Shown here piece by piece: positions 42,558-52,542 of a DNA stretch of 64,000 bases. The stretch spans positions 5,952,001-6,016,000 of the forward strand of contig NZ_CP108549.1 of NCBI RefSeq assembly GCF_036010325.1. The letters are read 5' to 3'. The position numbers and the translations under genes are program-made. The notes beneath the pieces are model-generated. The model was not told the DNA's origin and searched no databases. It saw nothing but the letters and a program-made list of their open reading frames with translations. Every line of letters starts with the position of its first letter. The first letter of the stretch is position 1. The stretch comes from Streptomyces sp. NBC_01210. GTDB taxonomy: Bacteria; Actinomycetota; Actinomycetes; Streptomycetales; Streptomycetaceae.

Positions 42558-44783
42558 ATGGGCCGAGCGGAAGCGCGACAAGCCCGGCAGCGCGGGGCGC
42601 GCCGGGCGAAGAAAGCAAAGCCCACTGGCATACGGCGCTTCTTCACCTGGAGGAAGCTGCTCGGCACCTTCTTCGGCCTCTGCCTGCTGGCGATGGGCGC
42701 CTTCTTCGTGATCTATCTGCTCGTGCCCGTGCCCGAGGCCAACGCCCAGGCCGAGATGCAGAGCAACGTCTACAAGTACAGCGACGGCAAGATCCTCGCC
42801 CGCACCGGCAAGATCAACCGTGAGATCGTCGGGCTCGAGAAGATCCCCAAGGAAGTCCAGGACACCTTCGTCGCCGCGGAGAACAAGACCTTCTACAAGG
42901 ACTCCGGAGTCGACTTCAAGGGCACCGCCCGCGGCGTGATGAACACCCTCACGGGCAAGGGCAAGCAGGGTGGCTCGACCATCACCCAGCAGTACGTCAA
43001 GAACTACTACCTGAACCAGGACCAGACGGTCACCCGCAAGCTCAAAGAGCTCGTGATCTCGCTCAAGGTGGACCAGAAGAAGGAAAAGTCCGAGATCCTC
43101 GCCGGGTACATCAACACCAGCTACTACGGCCGCAACGCGTACGGAATCCAGGCCGCGGCCCAGGCGTACTACGGCGTCGACGCGTCCAAGCTGAACGTCG
43201 CCCAGGGCGCGTATCTCGCCGCTCTGCTCCAGGCCCCGAGCCAGTACGACTGGGCGGTCGCCACGGACACCGGCAAGAAGCTGGTCCGCGCGCGGTGGAA
43301 CTACGTACTCAACAACATGGTCGAGGAGGAGTGGCTGGACTCCGGCGAGCGCACCGGCCTGAAGTTCCCCGTGCCCAAGGCACCGAAGGCCGCCCCCGGC
43401 ATGGAGGGCCAGACCGGCTACCTCGTCGACGCGGCCAACGCCGAGCTGGAGCGCAGCCAGGGCATCAGCGAGGAGGAGATCAAGGCCGGCGGCTGGACGA
43501 TCACCCTCAACATCGACGAGAAGCACCAGAAGGCACTGGTCAAGGCGGTCGACAAGCAGCTCGAGGAGAAGCTCGAGCGCAAGAAGGACAAGGCCGACGC
43601 GACCGTCCAGGCGGGTGCGACCTCCGTCGACCCGAAGACCGGCCATATCGTCGCCCTCTACGGCGGCATCGGCGCCACCGAGCACTGGCTGTCCAACGCC
43701 ACCCGCCGCGACTACCAGCCCGCCTCGACTTTCAAGCCCGTCGTCCTCGCCTCGGCCATCGAGAACGGGGCCGAGACCCAGGACGGCGCGAAGATCGGCC
43801 TGAACACCAAGTACGACGGCACCAGCAAGCGGCCGGTGAAGGGCAGCGACACCCCCTTCGCGCCGGAGAACGAGGACGACAAGGACTACGGCCCGGTCAG
43901 CGTCCAGCGGGCGACGAACAGCTCGATCAACTCCGTCTTCGCGCAGATGATCGTGGATGTCAGCCCGGGGAAGGTGAAGAAGACCGCGATTGCCATGGGC
44001 ATGAAGGACGGCAAGGACTTCCCGGAGCGGCCCGCGATGTCGCTCGGCACGATGGGCGCCTCCACCTGGGACATGGCCGGGGTGTACGCGACCCTCGACA
44101 ACCACGGCAAGAAGGTCACGCCGACGATCGTGAAGTCCGCCGAGCGCCAGTCCCGCAAGGCTGAGCCGAAGGATTCCTCGATCGGCGACCAGGCGATCAG
44201 CCGCGAGGCGGCGGACACCACGACGGCGGCCATGACGGGCGTCGTGAAGTCCGGCTCGGGCACGAACGCGGCCGGCGACTACGAGGCGGCGGGCAAGACC
44301 GGTACCTCGGAGAACAACCGCTCGGCCTGGTTCGTGGGTTACACCCCCGAGCTGGTCACCGCTGTCGCCCTGTTCGGCGAGGACCCCAAGGGCGGGCAGG
44401 TCACGCTGACCAACACCGTCAACGAGGGCCGCGCCAACGGTGGTGGCGTCCCGGCGAAGATCTGGCAGCAGTACACGACGGGAGCCCTCGACGACGAGGC
44501 CGCCGCCGCCGAGTTCGACCTCGACATCGAAGAGGGCGCGACAGCGGACCCGGACCCGACGCCGACGGAGGCCCCGTCCGAGACGCCCTCGCAGACCCCG
44601 TCCAAGACGCCGACGGACGAACCGACGAGCACGCCGACGAGGACGCCCACCAAGACGCCGACGGAGGATCCGACGCAGACGCCGAGCATTACGCCATCGG
44701 GTCCGCCGAGCTTCACCCCGCCGACCGACCCGGGCGGTGACCCCGGCGGGACAGACGGCACCGGCGGCAGGGTCAAGCCCTGA
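42558..44783 (+). CDS. class A penicillin-binding protein (GT51 + transpeptidase)
   Basis: The 741-residue protein has a basic N-terminus, one membrane helix (about 32-55), a GT51 glycosyltransferase domain (about 80-255; catalytic Glu108 in AAENKTFY, GGSTITQQYVKN), and a transpeptidase domain (about 330-640) with Ser390 in STFK, an SxN motif (SSINS) and Lys580 in KTGT. The C-terminal 80 residues are a Thr/Pro repeat tail. It builds and crosslinks peptidoglycan. The ATG follows GGAGCAGCGAAGCG, and a strong terminator follows. Confidence 0.95.
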   Translation: MGRAEARQARQRGARRAKKAKPTGIRRFFTWRKLLGTFFGLCLLAMGAFFVIYLLVPVPEANAQAEMQSNVYKYSDGKILARTGKINREIVGLEKIPKEVQDTFVAAENKTFYKDSGVDFKGTARGVMNTLTGKGKQGGSTITQQYVKNYYLNQDQTVTRKLKELVISLKVDQKKEKSEILAGYINTSYYGRNAYGIQAAAQAYYGVDASKLNVAQGAYLAALLQAPSQYDWAVATDTGKKLVRARWNYVLNNMVEEEWLDSGERTGLKFPVPKAPKAAPGMEGQTGYLVDAANAELERSQGISEEEIKAGGWTITLNIDEKHQKALVKAVDKQLEEKLERKKDKADATVQAGATSVDPKTGHIVALYGGIGATEHWLSNATRRDYQPASTFKPVVLASAIENGAETQDGAKIGLNTKYDGTSKRPVKGSDTPFAPENEDDKDYGPVSVQRATNSSINSVFAQMIVDVSPGKVKKTAIAMGMKDGKDFPERPAMSLGTMGASTWDMAGVYATLDNHGKKVTPTIVKSAERQSRKAEPKDSSIGDQAISREAADTTTAAMTGVVKSGSGTNAAGDYEAAGKTGTSENNRSAWFVGYTPELVTAVALFGEDPKGGQVTLTNTVNEGRANGGGVPAKIWQQYTTGALDDEAAAAEFDLDIEEGATADPDPTPTEAPSETPSQTPSKTPTDEPTSTPTRTPTKTPTEDPTQTPSITPSGPPSFTPPTDPGGDPGGTDGTGGRVKP

Positions 44784-44855
44784 CGGCAACATCAAGCCCG
44801 GCAACGTCAGGCGCTGACCGCAGTCTCAGGCCCTGACCGCGACCTCGGGCGACAC

Positions 44856-44906
44856 GTACGACAGTGCCCGCGGCACCCGTATCCGGGACCGCGGGCACTG
44901 TCGTAC
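44856..44906. terminator. hairpin between convergent PBP and catalase genes
   Basis: An 18-bp perfect stem (GTACGACAGTGCCCGCGG and complement, 15-nt loop) is shared by the two convergent transcripts. Confidence 0.88.
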
Positions 44907-44912
44907 TCCCTG

Positions 44913-46376
44913 TCAGCCGCCGTTCACCTTGTGGGCGATACGGTCGCCGATCTTCTTGTCGATGTTGCGCCAGTACTGCAGCGCCCGGTCCAGGACCGGC
45001 CGGGTCACGCCGTCCTTCAGATGTCCGCTGACGTTCGACACCAGTCGCTCACGGGCCGCGTCGTCCAGCACATGGCGGACCATGCTCCCCGGCTGGCCCC
45101 AGTCGTCGTCCTCGCGGTGCGGCTTGTACGCCTCGCGCACCAGCTCTCCCGCGGCCTCCCAGCTCGCCGGTTCGCCGAAGCGCTGGAAGTCGGCGGCGGG
45201 ACCGCCGTAGGAGTTCGGCGCGTACGGCCTCGCGGCGTTCGACGCCACGTACCGCATCGGGCCGTCCTTGGCATACGAGTTCACCGACGTGTGCGGCCGG
45301 TTGGGCGGCAGCTGGGCGTAGTTCGGGCCGATCCGGTACCGGTGGGTGTCCGGGTACGAGAAGAGCCGTCCGAGCAGCATCTTGTCCGGCGACGGGCCGA
45401 TGCCCGGCACCATGTTCGACGGTTCGAAGGCCGCCTGCTCGATGTGGATGAAGTAGTCGTCCGGATTCCTGTTGAGCGTCATCCGGCCGACGTCGATCAG
45501 GGGGTAGTCCCCGTGCGGCCACACCTTGGTCAGGTCGAAGGGATTGAAGCGGTAGTCCGCCGCGTCCTCGAACGGCATGATCTGGACCTTGAGGCTCCAG
45601 CTCGGCGCGTTTCCGGACTCGATCGACTCGTACAGATCGCGGCGGTGCTTGTCCGCGTCCGTGCCGGCCAGCTCGTCGGCCTCGGCCTGTGTGAGGAAGT
45701 CGATGCCCTGGTCGGTCTTGAAGTGGTACTTCACCCAGAACCGCTCGCCCCCGCCGTTGATCCACATGTAGGTGTGGGAGCTGTAGCCGTTCATATGGCG
45801 GTAGGTCTTCGGAACGCCGCGGTCGCCCATCAGCCACGTCACCTGGTGCGCGGACTCGGGGGACAGCGTCCAGAAGTCCCACTGCATGTCGTTGTTGCGC
45901 AGCCCGGTGGCCGGGTGGCGCTTCTGGGACCTGATGAAGTCCTGGAACTTGATCGTGTCGCGTACGAAGAAGACCGGCGTGTTGTTGCCGACCATGTCGT
46001 AGTTGCCGTGTTCGGTGTAGAACTTCAGCGCGAAGCCGCGGGGGTCACGCCAGGTGTCGGGGGAGCCCTGCTCACCCGCGACGGTGGAGAAGCGGGCCAG
46101 CATCTCGGTGCGCTTGCCCGGCTGGAAGAGGTCCGCCCTGGTGAACTGGCTGACGTCATTGGTGACTTCGAAGGTGCCGTACGCTCCCGCGCCCTTCGCG
46201 TGCACCACCCGCTCGGGGACCCGCTCCCGGTTGAACTGGGCCATCTTCTCGATGAGGTAGTGGTCCTGGAGCAGGATCGGGCCGTCGGGTCCCACGGTGA
46301 GCGAATGCTCGTCGCTCTCCACCGGGATGCCGACATTGTTGGTCGTGTACGGGGCCTTCGGGGATGACTCGGTCAC
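44913..46376 (-). CDS. monofunctional haem catalase
   Basis: The 487-residue enzyme has the distal His in [10 protein letters not shown], Asn in [12 protein letters not shown], and the proximal Tyr region [17 protein letters not shown]. It breaks down hydrogen peroxide. The length fits small-subunit (clade 3) catalases. GTG 46376 has GGGAGG 7 nt upstream; the longer frame to 46670 carries no catalase similarity. No Fur-like CatR gene is adjacent, so regulation differs from the classical catR-catA pair or acts in trans. Confidence 0.95.
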   Translation of the reverse strand: MTESSPKAPYTTNNVGIPVESDEHSLTVGPDGPILLQDHYLIEKMAQFNRERVPERVVHAKGAGAYGTFEVTNDVSQFTRADLFQPGKRTEMLARFSTVAGEQGSPDTWRDPRGFALKFYTEHGNYDMVGNNTPVFFVRDTIKFQDFIRSQKRHPATGLRNNDMQWDFWTLSPESAHQVTWLMGDRGVPKTYRHMNGYSSHTYMWINGGGERFWVKYHFKTDQGIDFLTQAEADELAGTDADKHRRDLYESIESGNAPSWSLKVQIMPFEDAADYRFNPFDLTKVWPHGDYPLIDVGRMTLNRNPDDYFIHIEQAAFEPSNMVPGIGPSPDKMLLGRLFSYPDTHRYRIGPNYAQLPPNRPHTSVNSYAKDGPMRYVASNAARPYAPNSYGGPAADFQRFGEPASWEAAGELVREAYKPHREDDDWGQPGSMVRHVLDDAARERLVSNVSGHLKDGVTRPVLDRALQYWRNIDKKIGDRIAHKVNGG

Positions 46377-46501
46377 GAGCGTCCTCCCGTCGATAGAGGG
46401 ATTGAGGTCGCATCGGCCGCGTGCCCCAGTCAACTCCCACGACACCCTGTCGGCAACATTTGGACAGGGTCCAGATCTGGCCCCAGTACGGGCTCTGCCG
46501 G

Positions 46502-48352
46502 CTACGCGGGAGTGGGCAGCTCGAACCACACCACCTTGCCGGTCGACAGGCGGGTCGCTCCCCACCGTCTGGCCAGCCGGTTCACCAGGAACAGTCCTCT
46601 TCCGCCCTCGTCCGTGTCCCGGGCCCGGCGCTGCCTCGGCAGCTGCGGAGAGTCGTCGCCGACCTCGCACCGCAGTACGTCCGTACGCAGCAGCCGCAGC
46701 GTCACCGGCCGCTCGGCGTACCGCACGGCATTGGTCACCACCTCGCTGACCAGCAGCTCCACCGAGTCGCTCAGCTCCTCCAGGCCCCAGCGGTTCAGCG
46801 CCCGCCGGGCCAGCCTCCTGGCCCGGCCCGGAGCCGCGTCCTCGGGCTCCAGGAACCAGTAGGCGACATCGCTCGGTGCGATCCCGTCGAAGCGGGCCGC
46901 GAGCAGCGCGATGTCGTCGTCCCGGTCGCCCGGGCCGAGAACGTCCAGCACGTCGTCGCAGAGCGCCTCAAGCGGTGGCGAATGATCCGGACCGGTGAGC
47001 TGGGCGGTGGCGGCGAGCCGCTCCCGCAGCTGCTCGATCCCCGTCCACACATCCCGCAGCCGGGACTCGACCAGGCCGTCGGTGTACAGCAGCAGGGTCG
47101 CGCCGGCCGGGGCGTCCAGCTCCACGGCCTCGAAGTCCACACCGCCCACGCCGATGGGTGCGCCGGGCGGTACACGCAGCACCTCGGCCCGCCCGCCCAG
47201 GTGCAGCAGGATGGGCGGCGGGTGGCCGGCGTTGGCGATGGTGATGCGGTGCGAGACGGGGTCGTACACGGCGTAGAGGCAGGTGGCCATGCGGTCCGTG
47301 CCGAGCCGCTGGGCCTGCTCGTCCAGATGGTGCAGAACCTCCTGCGGCGGCAGATCGAGACCGGCCAGGGTCTGCGCGGTGGTGCGCAGCTGGCCCATGA
47401 TCGCGGCGGAGGTCATGGAGTGCCCCATGACGTCGCCGACCACCAGCGCCACCCGGCTGCCCGGCAACGGGATCGCGTCGTACCAGTCGCCGCCGACCCG
47501 GGCGGTCTCGGCGGCCGGGAGGTAGCGGGACGCGAGACGGACGCCGGTCGGCTGCGGGAGCGAGTCGGGCAGCATGGTGCGCTGCAGCTCGTCGGCGATG
47601 TACGCCTCACGTCCGTACAGCACGGCCTTGTCGATGCCGAGCGCGGTGTGCGTCGCCAACTGGGCGGCGACCAGAAGGTCGTTGGGCTCGAATGCGGGCC
47701 GGTCCGGCCGGCGGAGGAAGACGGCCGCGCCGATCACCCGCCGCCTGCCGCGGAGCGGGGCGAGTATCGCGCGATGTCCGCTCGGTACGGTGCGGTCGGC
47801 GCCGAGCAGCTCGGGCAGGGCGGCCCGGGCGGCCGCGGAGTCGCCGAAGACGGGCCGTACGCCGCGCAGCACCTCGGAGAGCGCACCACCGGACCGCACC
47901 TCGCACAGCTCGGCGGCAGGCATGAGGTCGGTCTGCGGGTCTACGACCGGGATGGGGGCGGCGGTGCCGAGATCGGCGTCCTCACCTGCTAAACGCAGCC
48001 GGTCGGTGCGGCGCAGCCGCAACACGAACGGCGAGACCGGCCGCTCGTCGCCCACCGGCAGCGGGCTGCGGAGATAGACGAGAATCGCGTCCGAGAAGGT
48101 CGGCACGGTCGCCCGGCACAGCCCGAGCACGATCTCGTCGAGGTCTATTCCGCGCGCGATCCTGCGGGTGGCGGCCCCCACGAAACGCAGTCGGTCGCCC
48201 TCGCGGCGGGCGGTCCCCGCAAGGTCCTGCGGCGGACCGGCCGGCGGGGGCACGCTCGAGCCGCCGGTCGCCTCGGACCGCGGCCGGGTGCGTTCATGCG
48301 GCCGGGCAGCCAAGGGCTGCCGGCCTTCGTGGGAGGTGGGCTGCTCCGTCAC
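46502..48352 (-). CDS. SpoIIE-type PP2C phosphatase with GAF and anti-sigma kinase domains
   Basis: The 616-residue protein has a GAF-like region (about 60-240), a PP2C/SpoIIE phosphatase domain (about 260-460; [24 protein letters not shown]) and a C-terminal HATPase_c domain of the RsbW type (about 490-610; [23 protein letters not shown]). Such proteins both phosphorylate and dephosphorylate anti-sigma antagonists. The target sigma factor is not encoded here. GTG 48352 was chosen. Confidence 0.9.
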   Translation of the reverse strand: MTEQPTSHEGRQPLAARPHERTRPRSEATGGSSVPPPAGPPQDLAGTARREGDRLRFVGAATRRIARGIDLDEIVLGLCRATVPTFSDAILVYLRSPLPVGDERPVSPFVLRLRRTDRLRLAGEDADLGTAAPIPVVDPQTDLMPAAELCEVRSGGALSEVLRGVRPVFGDSAAARAALPELLGADRTVPSGHRAILAPLRGRRRVIGAAVFLRRPDRPAFEPNDLLVAAQLATHTALGIDKAVLYGREAYIADELQRTMLPDSLPQPTGVRLASRYLPAAETARVGGDWYDAIPLPGSRVALVVGDVMGHSMTSAAIMGQLRTTAQTLAGLDLPPQEVLHHLDEQAQRLGTDRMATCLYAVYDPVSHRITIANAGHPPPILLHLGGRAEVLRVPPGAPIGVGGVDFEAVELDAPAGATLLLYTDGLVESRLRDVWTGIEQLRERLAATAQLTGPDHSPPLEALCDDVLDVLGPGDRDDDIALLAARFDGIAPSDVAYWFLEPEDAAPGRARRLARRALNRWGLEELSDSVELLVSEVVTNAVRYAERPVTLRLLRTDVLRCEVGDDSPQLPRQRRARDTDEGGRGLFLVNRLARRWGATRLSTGKVVWFELPTPA

Positions 48353-48672
48353 GCGTGGGATTCCGTCCGTCCGGGCCGGTTGTGCGATGCAATCGCCTCG
48401 TGAGGCGGTATACCCGCTCTGCGGGCGGCGCCGACAGGATGGCAGGCATCCGGCACAGCTCCACCCCCTTGAAATGACTCGTGATGACTTACGGTCAGGC
48501 TGTGCCCTGCGCTCAATAGTTGCTCAAACGGCGCAGCCTTGCGGACGACGATCCTACGTTTGCCCCCTGGGGGCGCATCAAGAGTCTCACGAGGTCGTAT
48601 GAGCTGGAGCGTGTTCCCGGACCGGAATCAGTCACTTCACCCGGCGTTCGCGCACAGACTCCTGACGCGGAC
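48353..48672. other. 320-nt intergenic region, nothing recognised
   Basis: No convincing gene, hairpin or repeat was recognised. It contains the promoter of the SpoIIE-type gene on the minus strand and the region downstream of the DUF402 gene. Confidence 0.4.
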
Positions 48673-49350
48673 TCAGGACGTCACCTGCGCCGCCGTACGG
48701 TCCCAGTCCGCCGGAAGCCGAGGCACCCGCCACGCCGGGTCCGGCCGCCAGCCCTCCCAGCCCGCGGAGAACGGCGCCTGCCAGGCCCGGATCGCCTCGA
48801 CGGCCGCCTCCCCCGCCTCCCGTACGGACTGTGCCTTCTCCACGTCCATCAGGCCGACCCGCTGGGCCTCCGCGAACTCGTCCTCGTCCAGCCAGTGCCA
48901 GGTGCGGTCCGGGTGGACGGCAATGTCCAGGAAGTGATCCTCGGAGTCGACGCCGCCGGCCCAACGGACGTGCGGCTCCTCGAGGTTCACATACCAGTTC
49001 TTGAACCGCCAGCCGCGCTCCCAGAACAGCCAGACCGACCAGGGTTCACCGGGCCGCGCCAGCTTCAGTACGCCGGTGCCGAACCAGCGGGCGCGGGCGG
49101 TGGTGCGCGGTGCGGTGTAGCGGGTGACCAGCGGCTCCTGGTGCACCGGCGTGCCGTCCGCGAGTACCGGCTTCACGCACTCGGTGCCCGGCGCCATCCA
49201 CACCGCGAGCAGCTCGTCGGTGTCCTCCACGACGGTCACGGGCCGGCAGATGTGGATGCCGCCGCCCGACAGATCCGGGGCATGGCCGCGGTAGCGCCAG
49301 AGGATGTGGTCCCCGGGCGCCCAGCGTGCGATGCGTTCCGTACCTGTCAT
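48673..49350 (-). CDS. DUF402 domain protein
   Basis: The 225-residue cytoplasmic protein carries the DUF402 core (about 60-190), with WYVNLEEPHVRW and HFLDIAVHPDRTWHWLDEDEF. The acidic residues would bind a divalent metal as in nucleoside diphosphatases of the family. The biological role is not clear. It is transcribed toward the SpoIIE-type gene. Confidence 0.85.
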   Translation of the reverse strand: MTGTERIARWAPGDHILWRYRGHAPDLSGGGIHICRPVTVVEDTDELLAVWMAPGTECVKPVLADGTPVHQEPLVTRYTAPRTTARARWFGTGVLKLARPGEPWSVWLFWERGWRFKNWYVNLEEPHVRWAGGVDSEDHFLDIAVHPDRTWHWLDEDEFAEAQRVGLMDVEKAQSVREAGEAAVEAIRAWQAPFSAGWEGWRPDPAWRVPRLPADWDRTAAQVTS

Positions 49351-49408
49351 GCGCAGATCTTAGGAGTACGGCCGGGGCCCCGCTGCGACGCAGGTCACGG
49401 CCACCGGC

Positions 49409-50812
49409 TCACGGATGTGTCATATGCAGCACGTCAAGGGCCTCGTCCAGATGCTCGAGGGTCAGCGCTCCACGCTCCACATAGCCGGACTCGAGGACGA
49501 CCTCGCGGATCGTCTTCCGCTCGGCCAGCGACTTCTTGGCGACCTTCGCCGCCTCCTCGTACCCGATGTACTTGTTCAGCGGGGTGACGACGGCCGGCGA
49601 GGACTCCGCGTACTCACGGGCTCGCTCGACGTTCGCGGTGATGCCGTCGACGGTACGGTCCGCCAGCAGCCGCGAGGCATTGGCGAGGAGCCTCACCGAC
49701 TCCAGCAGATTCTTGGCGATCACCGGCATCATGACGTTCAGCTCGAAGTTCCCGGCGGCGCCGGCCGCCGCGACCGTGGCGTCGTTGCCGGTCACCTGGG
49801 CCGCCACCATCAGCACGGCCTCCGGGATCACCGGGTTGACCTTGCCGGGCATGATCGAGGAGCCGGGCTGAAGGTCGGGGAGGCTGATCTCGGCGAGGCC
49901 GGTGCGCGGGCCCGATGCCATCCAGCGCAGGTCGTTGGAGATCTTGGTGAGCGAGACCGCGATCGTACGCAGCTGGCCGCTCGTCTCGACCAGCCCGTCG
50001 CGCGCACCCTGCGCCTCGAAATGGTTGCGGGCCTCGGTCAGCGGCAGCCCGGTCGCGCGGGCGACCTCGGCGATGACCGCGGCCGAGAAGCCGGGCGGGG
50101 TGTTGATGCCGGTGCCCACCGCCGTACCGCCGAGCGGGAGTTCGGCGAGGCGGGGGAGGGAGGCATTGAGCCGTTCCACGCCGTACCGGATCTGTGCGGC
50201 ATAGCCGCCGAACTCCTGGCCCAGCGTGACGGGGGTGGCGTCCATCAGATGCGTACGGCCGGCTTTGACGACCAGTGAGAACTCGGACGCCTTGCGCTCC
50301 AGCGAGGCCGCCAGCTGCTCCAGCGCCGGGATCAGATCGCCCGTCACGGCCGCCGTCGCCGCGATGTGGATGGAGGAGGGGAAGACGTCGTTGGACGACT
50401 GGGACGCGTTCACATGGTCGTTGGGGTGCACATCGCGGCCGAGGCGCTCGGTGGCGAGCGTGGCGATGACCTCGTTGGTGTTCATGTTCGAGGAGGTGCC
50501 GGAACCGGTCTGGAAGACGTCCACCGGGAAGTGCTCGTCCCAGCGGCCCTCCGCGACCTCCGCGGCCGCGTCGGCGACGGCCTCCGCGATGTCCTTGTCG
50601 AGCACGCCCAGTTCGGCGTTGACCCGGGCTGCGGCCGCCTTGATCCGGGCCAGGGCCTCGATATGGGCCCGCTCCAGCCGCTGGCCGGACACGGGGAAGT
50701 TCTCCACCGCCCGCTGGGTCTGGGCCCGCCACTTGGCGTGCGCCGGTACCCGTACCTCACCCATGGAGTCGTGCTCGATCCGGTACTCGCTCGCGTCGTC
50801 CATCGCTGCCAT
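49409..50812 (-). CDS. fumC: class II fumarate hydratase FumC
   Basis: The 467-residue enzyme has the superfamily signature [11 protein letters not shown] and the substrate regions [14 protein letters not shown] and [11 protein letters not shown]. It interconverts fumarate and malate without an iron-sulphur cluster, so it resists oxidants. ATG 50812 lies almost on top of AGGAGG; ATG 50803 in frame is an alternative with better spacing. A second, iron-sulphur type fumarase is encoded at 52543-54210. Confidence 0.96.
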   Translation of the reverse strand: MAAMDDASEYRIEHDSMGEVRVPAHAKWRAQTQRAVENFPVSGQRLERAHIEALARIKAAAARVNAELGVLDKDIAEAVADAAAEVAEGRWDEHFPVDVFQTGSGTSSNMNTNEVIATLATERLGRDVHPNDHVNASQSSNDVFPSSIHIAATAAVTGDLIPALEQLAASLERKASEFSLVVKAGRTHLMDATPVTLGQEFGGYAAQIRYGVERLNASLPRLAELPLGGTAVGTGINTPPGFSAAVIAEVARATGLPLTEARNHFEAQGARDGLVETSGQLRTIAVSLTKISNDLRWMASGPRTGLAEISLPDLQPGSSIMPGKVNPVIPEAVLMVAAQVTGNDATVAAAGAAGNFELNVMMPVIAKNLLESVRLLANASRLLADRTVDGITANVERAREYAESSPAVVTPLNKYIGYEEAAKVAKKSLAERKTIREVVLESGYVERGALTLEHLDEALDVLHMTHP

Positions 50813-50919
50813 GCCTCCTCGGAACTCTCAAAAAGATGAGCAGTTGTCTTGTTCTGACTATTCCCAACTGTGCTACTCGCCAGTAAATACCCGGACTAAC
50901 AGCAAACCGGGGAGGCGCA

Positions 50920-52452
50920 ATGAGGCGCACCAGGCACAGACTTCGCTGTACGGTCGCGGCCGCCGCGGCACTGGCGGCAGGACTTGGCGGAATGGCTGCC
51001 ACGGCCACCACCGCCCGGGCCGCGCAGCCCGACGCGATCCGTACCGCAGCATCCGTACCGCTCCCGCCCGAACTCGAGCCCATCCGCGCTGCCGAGGCCG
51101 TCAAGCTCTACGGCAGCCCCGCCGAACGCCCGCTCGCCGACCGCAGGACCGGCCTGATCTCGCTCGGTGACAGCGAGATCTCCGGTGAGGGCGTCGGCAC
51201 CTACGAACCAGGAACGAACGGCCCCGACAACTGGTGCCACCGCTCGCCCGATGCCGCCATCCACCGCACGGGCATCGCCGCGGACATCACGTACAACGTC
51301 GCCTGCTCCGGCGCGGACACCGGGAACATCCGGATCGGTGGCTCGAAGCAGCACGCCGACGAACTGGTCCAGAGCGACAATCTCGCCATCAAGGCACGCA
51401 ACACCCGGATCAAGATGGTGCTGTTGGTGGCCGGCGCCAATGACGATCTGCACTTCGGCCCGGTGATGACCGACTGTGTCACGCGCTATGTGCTGTTCCA
51501 GGGGCCGTGCGAGCCGAAGTACGCGGCGGGCTGGCAGGGCCGCGTCGACGGCCTGGTCCCCAAGGTCGAGCAGACCGTACGGGACCTGCGCACCGTGATG
51601 AGCGACGCCGGATACGCCGACGGCGACTACAAGCTGGTCGTGATGGGCTACCCGAGCCCCATCGGCCCGGACTTCCGCGACAATCCGAACTTCCCCGGCA
51701 AGCTGATCTGCGGCGGTATGGGCTACGACTCCGACACCGTCTGGGGCCGCAACACCGCCGTCCCCGCGTTCGAGCGCGGTATGCGCAGGGTCGCGCAGTC
51801 CACCGGGGCGGTCTATCTCGACAACTCCCGGCTCTTCCACGGCCATGAGGTCTGCATGGAGGACACCTGGGCACGCGGGCTGTACATCGATCTCTCCAAC
51901 CCCATTCCGCCGGACTCCAATTCGGCCCGCCAGTCCTTCCACCCCAATGTGCGCGGGCATGCGGCGTTCGCCTCCTGCCTCACCCAGCTGTACAACTCGG
52001 GGCTGAAGGAGGCCAGTTGCGCGGATGTGGCGTCGACCGGGAAGCCGGCGCTGTACGCGGGCGCGTGGGATGACACGTACAAGCCGCTGAAGGAGGAGGC
52101 GACGGGCTCGTGCCTGGATGTCGCGGGTGCGGTCAGCCGCAACGGGACGGGCGTGGTGGGCTGGGACTGCCACGGCGGGCGTAACCAGGGCTGGTGGTAC
52201 GACTCGGCGCGCAAGTCGCTGCACACGGAGCTGACGCAGGACCGGTGCCTGGATGTACCGGGCGGGAGCTATGCGGCGGGCGCGGCGGTAGTCGTGTGGA
52301 ACTGCCACGGCGGCGCGAACCAGCAGTTCGTCCGCACCGGCGGGACGATTCGGCCGTCGTCGGCGACGGGATTGTGCCTGACGCTGGCGTCGGCGAAGGA
52401 GCCGGTCCGGCTCCAGCCGTGCACCGGGGCGGCGAACCAGCGCTTCGCGTAG
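50920..52452 (+). CDS. secreted SGNH hydrolase with ricin-type lectin domain
   Basis: The 510-residue protein has a Sec signal (1-34), an SGNH/GDSL-like hydrolase domain (about 70-360; LGDSEISGEG with the nucleophile Ser, VAGANDD block III, SFHPNVRGH with the catalytic His) and a C-terminal ricin B-type beta-trefoil (about 385-510) with NQGWWYD, NQQFV and NQRFA repeats. It is likely an extracellular esterase or lipase acting on polysaccharide-bound esters. GGGGAGG precedes the ATG. Confidence 0.9.
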   Translation: MRRTRHRLRCTVAAAAALAAGLGGMAATATTARAAQPDAIRTAASVPLPPELEPIRAAEAVKLYGSPAERPLADRRTGLISLGDSEISGEGVGTYEPGTNGPDNWCHRSPDAAIHRTGIAADITYNVACSGADTGNIRIGGSKQHADELVQSDNLAIKARNTRIKMVLLVAGANDDLHFGPVMTDCVTRYVLFQGPCEPKYAAGWQGRVDGLVPKVEQTVRDLRTVMSDAGYADGDYKLVVMGYPSPIGPDFRDNPNFPGKLICGGMGYDSDTVWGRNTAVPAFERGMRRVAQSTGAVYLDNSRLFHGHEVCMEDTWARGLYIDLSNPIPPDSNSARQSFHPNVRGHAAFASCLTQLYNSGLKEASCADVASTGKPALYAGAWDDTYKPLKEEATGSCLDVAGAVSRNGTGVVGWDCHGGRNQGWWYDSARKSLHTELTQDRCLDVPGGSYAAGAAVVVWNCHGGANQQFVRTGGTIRPSSATGLCLTLASAKEPVRLQPCTGAANQRFA

Positions 52453-52467
52453 GGCTGTTCCCCGTGT

Positions 52468-52536
52468 CCTCAAACGCCGGGCGGGCTGAAGTCCAGCCCC
52501 GCCGGCGTTTGAGGCGCGAGGTCCGGGGCGGAGCCC
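52468..52536 (+). repeat. dispersed palindromic repeat, copy 2
   Basis: Arms CCTCAAACGCCGG and CCGGCGTTTGAGG (52468-52514) with CGCGAGGTCCGGGGCGGAGC to the right. It sits between convergent genes and may act as a terminator. The 20-nt flank is identical to copy 1 at 41025. A shorter related sequence, GGTCCGGGGCGAAGCCCCGG, lies near 54362. Confidence 0.85.
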
Positions 52537-52542
52537 CAGTCG

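Noticed and set aside
42417..44804. 795-codon open frame on the minus strand opposite the PBP gene
   Set aside because: It mirrors the codon structure of the PBP, is Leu/Val/Gly-rich without motifs, and lacks a ribosome site. The plus-strand gene has complete catalytic motifs.
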